Positions 41,529 to 46,930 of a DNA stretch of 46,930 nt are shown here, one piece after another. A model generated the notes under the pieces. That model was not told where the DNA came from and did not search any database. It was given only the letters and a program-made list of their open reading frames with translations. How positions within the stretch are numbered: position 1 is the stretch's first letter; every line of letters starts with the position of its first letter. Location of the stretch: positions 1-46,930 of the forward strand of contig NZ_SSTC01000030.1 of the NCBI RefSeq assembly GCF_004801855.1, read 5' to 3'. This stretch comes from Pseudomonas sp. A-1 (GTDB lineage: Bacteria; Pseudomonadota; Gammaproteobacteria; Pseudomonadales; Pseudomonadaceae). The position numbers were made by a program, and so were the translations under genes.

Positions 41529-42076
41529 CACGCACCTCGTGCCTGTTCGGGAAGGGAATTCGGGAAGCCGCGCAGTATAGAGGCTTCTCCGGGGTGAATG
41601 AAGCAGTGTGGACAAAAAGTAGCCAGCCGGTGTGGGCCGGACCGAGCCGGGTGATCAACAAAAAATAGAGAGAACGGATTTTTAGAAAGACTGTTTTAGA
41701 GCTTGTTATAGGTGTGCACAAAATCTGTGGATAGATCCGTTTAGTCCTTGTATTTCAATGACTTGTTCACTGAATAAGATTGTACACAGGTCATCGGGAG
41801 GTCTCTGCATAACCCGCCTGGGGCTGTGTGTGGACAAGTCGGTTATCCACAGGGGCAGTTATCCACATGGGTTCGACGATCTTATCGAAAGAGCTGGATT
41901 GAGGTTGTCCACAGGGCTTATCCGCACGGATTCTTGTGTGGACAAGGTCCTGTCTGAGCACGCGACCCGACGAGCGGACACGGGACAGCGCAGGGCCGGC
42001 GGAAAAACCGGTCCTGGCGCAGGAACGCAGGGAGTGACGGCCAGCCGACCCCCGGGTCAGCAGGCCGGGAGAGGGG
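41529..42076. repeat. DnaA-box-rich, AT-rich intergenic region between mnmG and mnmE
   Basis: This 548-base gap has no gene. It holds perfect DnaA boxes TTATCCACA at 41843 and 41859 and one-mismatch boxes at 41607, 41713, 41726, 41780, 41829, 41905, 41918 and 41937, ten in 340 bases. An AT-rich stretch (about 41650-41765) lies on the mnmG side and could unwind. Placement next to mnmG recalls E. coli oriC. The mnmG promoter must also be here but I could not fix it. Confidence 0.7.
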
Positions 42077-43444
42077 CTACTTGCCGATGCAGAAGCTGGA
42101 GAAGATCCGCCCGAGCAGGTCGTCGGGGGTGAAGGCGCCGGTGATCTCGCCGAGCGCCTGGTGGGCCATGCGCAGGTCCTCGGCGAGCAGCTCGCCGGCG
42201 CCGAGCAGGGTCAGCTGCTGGCGGCCATGCTCGAGGCAGGCGCCGGCCTGGCGCAGGGCGTCGAGGTGGCGGCGGCGGGCGCTGAAGCTGCTCTCGGTGG
42301 TCTGCTCGTAGCCCATGCAGGTCTTCAGGTGCTCGCGCAGCAGCTCGAGCCCGGCGCCGCTGCGCGCCGACAGGCTGATCGTCACGTGGCCGTCGGCGCA
42401 GCTTTCCAGGCGGATGGCCTCGCCGGACAGGTCGGCCTTGTTGCGGATCAGGGTGACCCGCGCCGGATCGGGGCGCTGCTCGAGGAATTCCGGCCACAGG
42501 GCGAACGGATCGGCCGCCTCCGGGGCGGTGGCGTCGACCACCAGCAGCACGCGGTCGGCCTCGCCGATGGCCTTGAGGGCGCGCTCGACGCCGATGCGCT
42601 CGACCTGGTCCTCGGTGTCGCGCAGGCCGGCGGTGTCGACCACGTGCAGCGGCATGCCGTCGATGTGGATATGTTCGCGCAGCACGTCGCGGGTGGTGCC
42701 GGCGATGTCGGTGACGATGGCCGCCTCGCGCCCGGCCAGGGCGTTGAGCAGACTGGACTTGCCGGCATTGGGCCGCCCGGCGATCACCACGGTCATGCCG
42801 TCGCGCAGCAGCGCGCCCTGCCCCGCCTCGCGCTGCACCGCCAGCAGCTCGGCGTGCACGCCGTCGAGCTGGCCGAGCACGTGGCCGTCGGCGAGGAAGT
42901 CGATCTCCTCCTCGGGGAAGTCGATGGCCGCCTCGACGTACATGCGCAGCTCGATCAGCTTGTCGGCCAGGCGCTGCACGCGGCGCGAGAACTCGCCCTG
43001 CAGCGAGCGCACGGCGTTGCGCGCGGCCTGCTCGCTGCTGGCCTCGATCAGGTCGGCGATGGCCTCGGCCTGGGCCAGGTCGAGCTTGTCGTTGAGGAAG
43101 GCGCGCTCGCTGAACTCGCCGGGGCGCGCCAGCCGCGCGCCCAGCTCCAGGCAGCGGCGCAGCAGCATGTCGAGCACCACCGGGCCGCCGTGGCCCTGCA
43201 GCTCGAGGACGTCCTCGCCGGTGAACGAGTTGGGGCCGCGGAAGTACAGCAGCAGGCCCTGGTCGATCACCTCGCCGTCATCTCCGAAGAACTCGCAGTA
43301 GTAGGCATGCCGCGGTTCGGGCTCGCGGCCGCTCAGGCTGATGGCGATCGGTCGGGCGCGCGGCCCGGATACGCGGACGATGCCCACGCCGCCCCGGCCC
43401 TGGGCGGTGGCGACGGCGGCGATGGTGTCACGGACGGGTTGCAT
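42077..43444 (-). CDS. mnmE: tRNA modification GTPase MnmE
   Basis: A 455-residue GTPase that pairs with MnmG. The N-terminal domain binds folate ([22 protein letters not shown]), the G domain has [12 protein letters not shown] (P-loop), [18 protein letters not shown] and RNKADL, and the C-terminus ends FCIGK with the conserved cysteine. The ATG at 43444 has the usual MQPVRDTI start with GGAGG upstream. Confidence 0.96.
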   Translation of the reverse strand: MQPVRDTIAAVATAQGRGGVGIVRVSGPRARPIAISLSGREPEPRHAYYCEFFGDDGEVIDQGLLLYFRGPNSFTGEDVLELQGHGGPVVLDMLLRRCLELGARLARPGEFSERAFLNDKLDLAQAEAIADLIEASSEQAARNAVRSLQGEFSRRVQRLADKLIELRMYVEAAIDFPEEEIDFLADGHVLGQLDGVHAELLAVQREAGQGALLRDGMTVVIAGRPNAGKSSLLNALAGREAAIVTDIAGTTRDVLREHIHIDGMPLHVVDTAGLRDTEDQVERIGVERALKAIGEADRVLLVVDATAPEAADPFALWPEFLEQRPDPARVTLIRNKADLSGEAIRLESCADGHVTISLSARSGAGLELLREHLKTCMGYEQTTESSFSARRRHLDALRQAGACLEHGRQQLTLLGAGELLAEDLRMAHQALGEITGAFTPDDLLGRIFSSFCIGK

Positions 43445-43470
43445 GGCGGCCTCCGGATGGTGGAAAGCAA

Positions 43471-43491
43471 GACGCCCCACGAGGGGGCGTC
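43471..43491 (-). terminator. Candidate terminator after yidC
   Basis: GACGCCCC (43471-43478) and GGGGCGTC (43484-43491) form a perfect eight-base stem with a five-base loop, 17 bases past the yidC stop, followed on the minus strand by TTGCTTTCC. It separates yidC from mnmE. Confidence 0.6.
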
Positions 43492-43508
43492 TGCTGTCAG
43501 CGGCTGAT

Positions 43509-45164
43509 TCAGGCCTTGGCGGCCCGCTCGATCTGCCGGGTAATGTACCACTGCTGGGCGATGGACAGGACGTTGTTGACCACCCAGTACAGCACCAGGC
43601 CGGCCGGGAACCACAGGAAGAAGAAGGTGAAGATGATCGGCATCAGCTTCATCACCTTGGCCTGCATGGGATCCGGCGGGGTCGGGTTCAGGCTGGTCTG
43701 CACGAACATGCTGATGCCCATGATGATCGGCAGGATGAAGAACGGATCCTTGATCGACAGGTCGACGATCCAGCCCAGCCACGGCGCCTGGCGCATCTCG
43801 ACGCTTTCCAGCAGGGTCCAGTAGAGGGCGAGGAACACCGGCATCTGCACCAGGATCGGCAGGCAGCCGCCCAGCGGATTGATCTTCTCCTTCTTGTACA
43901 GCTCCATCATCGCCTGGGACATCTTCTGGCGATCGTCGCCGAACTGTTCCTTGAGCGCCTGCAGCTTCGGGGCCACCGCGCGCATGCGCGCCATGGACCT
44001 GTAGCTGGCCGCCGACAGCGGGAAGAACGCCAGCTTGATCAGCACGGTGAGGACGATGATCGACCAGCCCCAGTTGCCCAGCAGGCTGTGGATATGTTGC
44101 AGCAGCCAGAAGATCGGCTGGGCGATGAACCACAGGAAGCCGTAGTCGACGGTCAGCTCCAGCCCCGGCGACAGTTCCTCCAGCTTGTCCTGGATCTTCG
44201 GACCGGCGTACAGGGTGGCGCTGGTCTCGGCGCTGGCGCCGGCCGGCACGTTGAGCGCCGGGCCGGTGAAACCGATGATGTAGTTGCCCTGGCCGTCCTT
44301 GCGGGTGGCCACCACGTTGCTGTCGTCCTTGCTCGGTACCCAGGCGGTGACGAAGTAGTGCTGCAGCCAGGCGACCCAGCCGCCCTGCACGGTCTCGCGC
44401 AGGTTCTTGTCGTCCATGTCCTTCATGGCGACCTTCTTGTACGGCTCGTCCTGGGTCCACAGGGCGGCGCCGAGGTAGGTGGCCATGCTGGCGCCGCTGG
44501 TCGCCGACGGGTCGGCGCTGGCGTCGCGCTTGAGCTGGGCGAACAGGTTGCCGCTCCACGGCGCGCCGCTCTGGTTGTCGATGCGGTGGCTGACGGTGAA
44601 GTCGTACTGGCCGCGCTTGAAGGCGAAGCGCTTGACGTAGTTGACGCCGGCCTCGCTGAATTTCAGCTCGACCACCAGCTCGTCCTGGCCGTCGACCAGT
44701 TGGTAGGCGTTCTTCTCGCTGCTGTACAGCGGGCGGCCGCTGGCGCGGGCGTCCGGCCCGTTGGCGCCGGTCAGGCCGCTCTGCGCGACGTAGGTGCGCT
44801 CGGTGCCGTTGTCGAACAGGGCGAAGGGCACGTCGCGATTCTGCAGGCTGCGCGGATACTGCGGCAGGGCCAGCTGCACCACGTCGCCGCCCTGCGGGTC
44901 GATGGCCAGCTTGAGCACGTCGGTCTGCACCTGGATCAGCGGCGTGCTCGCTGCCGCGGCAACGTTCGCCGGAGCATTGCCCTGCTCGCCGGCTACCGGC
45001 ACGTCGGCCTGGGTGGCGGCAGTCGGTACGCCGACGGCGGTCTGCGCCGGAGCCGCGGCCACGGCCGGCAGCTGCGGCTGACCGTAGTCCTCGTTCCACT
45101 TGAGGACCATGATGTAAGACACGATTGCCAGAGCGACGATCAGTATCGAGCGTTGAATGTCCAT
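43509..45164 (-). CDS. yidC: Membrane protein insertase YidC
   Basis: A 551-residue inner membrane insertase that folds proteins such as the ATP synthase c subunit, alone or with SecYEG. The first helix is [20 protein letters not shown], a large periplasmic beta domain follows (about 60-330), and the C-terminal five-helix core begins near [20 protein letters not shown] with its groove arginine. Start at 45164 is the family start. Confidence 0.96.
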   Translation of the reverse strand: MDIQRSILIVALAIVSYIMVLKWNEDYGQPQLPAVAAAPAQTAVGVPTAATQADVPVAGEQGNAPANVAAAASTPLIQVQTDVLKLAIDPQGGDVVQLALPQYPRSLQNRDVPFALFDNGTERTYVAQSGLTGANGPDARASGRPLYSSEKNAYQLVDGQDELVVELKFSEAGVNYVKRFAFKRGQYDFTVSHRIDNQSGAPWSGNLFAQLKRDASADPSATSGASMATYLGAALWTQDEPYKKVAMKDMDDKNLRETVQGGWVAWLQHYFVTAWVPSKDDSNVVATRKDGQGNYIIGFTGPALNVPAGASAETSATLYAGPKIQDKLEELSPGLELTVDYGFLWFIAQPIFWLLQHIHSLLGNWGWSIIVLTVLIKLAFFPLSAASYRSMARMRAVAPKLQALKEQFGDDRQKMSQAMMELYKKEKINPLGGCLPILVQMPVFLALYWTLLESVEMRQAPWLGWIVDLSIKDPFFILPIIMGISMFVQTSLNPTPPDPMQAKVMKLMPIIFTFFFLWFPAGLVLYWVVNNVLSIAQQWYITRQIERAAKA

Positions 45165-45168
45165 GGTT

Positions 45169-45414
45169 TTATTCGGCCATCGATGAGGGTCGGGACGTGC
45201 GGGACTGTGGCACCGGGTCGTAACCACCGGCATGCCAGGGGTGGCAGCGGGACAGCCGACGCAGGGTCAGCCAGCCACCGCGAGCGAGGCCATGCGTGCT
45301 GATGGCTTCGTGGGCATAACAGGAACAGCTGGGATAGAAGCGACAGCGGCTGGCCATCAGCGGACTGATGGCATAGCGATAGAACTGGATCAGGGCGAGG
45401 GCCAGTTTACGCAT
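45169..45414 (-). CDS. yidD: Membrane protein insertion efficiency factor YidD
   Basis: An 81-residue basic protein with the signature [20 protein letters not shown] and conserved cysteines, encoded between rnpA and yidC as in most bacteria. It lies four bases before yidC and overlaps the rnpA stop by eight bases. It is thought to assist YidC-dependent insertion. Confidence 0.94.
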   Translation of the reverse strand: MRKLALALIQFYRYAISPLMASRCRFYPSCSCYAHEAISTHGLARGGWLTLRRLSRCHPWHAGGYDPVPQSRTSRPSSMAE

Positions 45415-45811
45415 GGGATCCGTCGGTCGGCGGCTGTTCGGGGCGGGCTTGCGGGCTTTGCCGGTTGCGCGCCAGGCGTTTCCAGAGCTTGGCGAACTGC
45501 TGGTGCAGCTCGGGGTTGTCCAGATCGCCGAGGCCCTTGCGCGCGACCACCACGATGTCCAGACCGCCGAGCATCTCCTGATGCAGACGGAAGGAATCGC
45601 GCATGATGCGCTTCAGGCGATTGCGCTCGACGGCAAGCTTGACGCTCTTCTTGCCGATCACCAGGCCGAGGCGCGGATGATCGAGCCCGTTGTCACGGGC
45701 CAGGAGCAGTACAGACTTGCCGGGAGCCTTGCCGGTGGGGGAGTCGAAGACTGCCGCGAACTGTCGGGACGTCAGCAGTCGCTTGTCCCGGCCGAAACTC
45801 CGACTCACCAC
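45407..45811 (-). CDS. rnpA: Ribonuclease P protein component
   Basis: A 134-residue basic protein that, with M1 RNA, matures tRNA 5' ends. The signature [16 protein letters not shown] is the RNA-binding RNR motif. A GTG at 45811 gives [18 protein letters not shown], the Pseudomonas start. It follows rpmH by 13 bases in one transcript. Confidence 0.95.
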   Translation of the reverse strand: MVSRSFGRDKRLLTSRQFAAVFDSPTGKAPGKSVLLLARDNGLDHPRLGLVIGKKSVKLAVERNRLKRIMRDSFRLHQEMLGGLDIVVVARKGLGDLDNPELHQQFAKLWKRLARNRQSPQARPEQPPTDGSHA

Positions 45812-45824
45812 CCGTTCCGGGCAA

Positions 45825-45962
45825 TCAGACGGTGGTCAGACGCTTGCGGCCCTTGGCGCGGCGACGCGACAGGACTGCACGACCGTTCTTGGTGGCCATA
45901 CGCGCACGGAAACCGTGGGTACGGGCGCGCTTCAGATTGCTGGGCTGAAAAGTACGTTTCAT
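45825..45962 (-). CDS. rpmH: 50S ribosomal protein L34
   Basis: A 45-residue, very basic ribosomal protein. It begins [20 protein letters not shown] and ends GRKRLTTV; the usual proteobacterial length is 44 and the extra residue is a second threonine near the end. It is the first gene of the rpmH-rnpA-yidD-yidC run and borders the origin region. Confidence 0.96.
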   Translation of the reverse strand: MKRTFQPSNLKRARTHGFRARMATKNGRAVLSRRRAKGRKRLTTV

Positions 45963-46022
45963 GGGTCAGTTACCTGGTAATCGCAGGGCGCCGACAGGGA
46001 GCCCCAGTTAAAGAGACCGGGG

Positions 46023-46051
46023 ATTCTAGAGAAAGCCTCGGCACAGGTCAA
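46023..46051 (-). promoter_or_regulatory. Sigma70 promoter of rpmH
   Basis: On the minus strand TTGACC (46051-46046) and TAGAAT (46028-46023) are 17 bases apart, about 61 bases before the rpmH ATG. Both boxes are five of six to consensus. Confidence 0.8.
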
Positions 46052-46630
46052 TTTCCAACCAGCGCTCGATGGCAGTCATCCACAGCCCTCGTCGTCGTTC
46101 TTGCTTCCGCTCAGTCCTGCCTCGACGGTTGACGTCCTGTTCTCGCCTGCCCGGTCGGACGGACCTCGTCCCTGTCCGCATTCGATCAGCGATGGCGCAC
46201 GGTTTTCCCCTGCCGATAATCAACACAGACAAGAAAGTGTTTAAAAGATCGTTCTGGTAATGATGTATGTACAAGCCCGTTTCTGTGGATAAGTAGCCAG
46301 AGACCATTATCCACAAGGCTTGGACGAAAACTGAAGCCTGTCGAGAAGAAGTGTGGCGCGTGTGCGGCAGCTTGGGGAAAGCTGGGGATGGATGGGCATC
46401 TTGTCCACAGGCGAGTTGCCAACCGACTTTTCCCGAAGGTTCCCGATGGGTTTGCCGTGCGGTTATCCACATGGGGATGGAGGTCCCTGGCGACGGGCGG
46501 TGAAAAAACGTGCGCAGCTCGGTCGTTCGCCTGCCGCAGAGCGCCAGGCATGTGGATAACTCGGCGCCTCGCCGCTACAATGTGTCCTTTGCCTGTCTAT
46601 CAAGACGCTTTACCGAGCGAGGGAAACCGA
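46052..46630. other. Chromosomal origin of replication oriC
   Basis: The rpmH-dnaA gap is the known origin position in Pseudomonas. It contains perfect DnaA boxes TTATCCACA or complement at 46284, 46307, 46463 and 46551, and one-mismatch boxes at 46076 and 46401. An AT-rich part (about 46205-46275, with GTTTAAAAGATCG) next to the first perfect boxes is a plausible unwinding element. No gene is supported here. Confidence 0.85.
46551..46581 (+). promoter_or_regulatory. dnaA promoter overlapped by a DnaA box
   Basis: TACAAT (46576-46581) is a good -10. Seventeen bases upstream, TGGATA (46553-46558) is a weak -35 contained within the perfect DnaA box TGTGGATAA (46551-46559). DnaA binding would cover the -35, so negative self-control is likely. 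Confidence 0.65.
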
Positions 46631-46930
46631 GTGTCCGTGGAACTGTGGCAGCAGTGCGTGGAAGTCCTGCGCGACGAGCTGCCTTCCCAGCTGTTCAACA
46701 CCTGGATCCGTCCGCTGCAGGTCGAAATGCATGGCGACGAGCTGCGCGTGTACGCGCCCAACCGCTTCGTGCTCGACTGGGTCAACGAGAAGTACATCGG
46801 CCGCCTGCTGGAACTGATGAACGAGCGCAGCGACGGCCAGGTGCCGGCGCTGTCGCTGCTGATCGGCAGCAAGCGCCCCGCGCCGCCGCGCCCGGCGCCC
46901 GCTCCGGTGGCGACGCCCGCCCCCGCCCCC
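46631..46930 (+). CDS. dnaA: Chromosomal replication initiator DnaA, N-terminal part
   Basis: The first 100 codons of dnaA, cut by the right edge. The GTG start gives [20 protein letters not shown] and FNTWIRPLQ, domain I, which binds DnaB helicase and other DnaA molecules. From about residue 85 a Pro/Ala-rich linker (domain II) starts. GAGGGAAACCGA before the GTG is the ribosome site. The AAA+ and DNA-binding domains are outside the window. Confidence 0.97.
   Translation, partial: MSVELWQQCVEVLRDELPSQLFNTWIRPLQVEMHGDELRVYAPNRFVLDWVNEKYIGRLLELMNERSDGQVPALSLLIGSKRPAPPRPAPAPVATPAPAP

Overview
Organism. The window is high-GC and carries the gene order around a Pseudomonadaceae replication origin: glmU, atpCDGAHFEBI, parB, parA, rsmG, mnmG, mnmE, yidC, yidD, rnpA, rpmH, oriC, dnaA. 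Protein sequences and the GTG-started dnaA fit Pseudomonas or Stutzerimonas; I cannot name the species.

Layout. (1) Bases 1-17771 are accessory genes. At the left edge is the start of a cytochrome bd operon (cydP, partial cydA), read leftwards. Divergent from it is a sulfur cluster read rightwards: two rhodaneses and a DUF2892 membrane protein, then persulfide dioxygenase and peroxiredoxin, then an E3-like flavoprotein, two SLAC1/TDT-type membrane proteins, a thioredoxin-CcdA fusion, a membrane-anchored octaheme cytochrome c and a cytochrome b. Two near-identical ATACCCC-N2-GGGGTAT operators of the CsoR/CstR kind lie before the first two transcription units. A leftward group follows (two methyltransferases, a ferritin-like protein, a ZIP transporter, a HisC-like aminotransferase, an unknown protein), then a rightward group (di-heme cytochrome c peroxidase, a 29-codon ORF, a second ZIP transporter, Dps). 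(2) Bases 17908-25651 are tnsE, tnsD, tnsC, tnsB, tnsA and the right end of a close Tn7 relative, inserted 26 bases past the glmS stop codon, the classical attTn7 position. No left end was recognised, so the accessory genes are most simply the element's cargo, running on past base 1. (3) Bases 25678-46930 are the core chromosome: glmS, a DeoR-family regulator, glmU, the ATP synthase operon, partition, tRNA-modification and membrane-insertion genes, and the origin with the first 100 codons of dnaA.

How it fits together. The cargo looks like a mobile sulfur-stress package. Rhodaneses and persulfide dioxygenase would turn persulfide sulfur into sulfite or thiosulfate, a TDT protein could export sulfite, and cytochrome bd is a sulfide-tolerant oxidase. 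The octaheme cytochrome, cytochrome b and periplasmic thiol relay would exchange electrons between the quinone pool or cytosol and a periplasmic sulfur or nitrogen compound. The second cargo half concerns metals and peroxide. No repressor for the operators and no sulfide:quinone oxidoreductase lie in the window.

Other points. DnaA-box clusters occur in three intergenic regions: rpmH-dnaA (the expected oriC), mnmG-mnmE, and glmU-glmR. The atp operon has a clear sigma70 promoter, two intercistronic hairpins and an intrinsic terminator.
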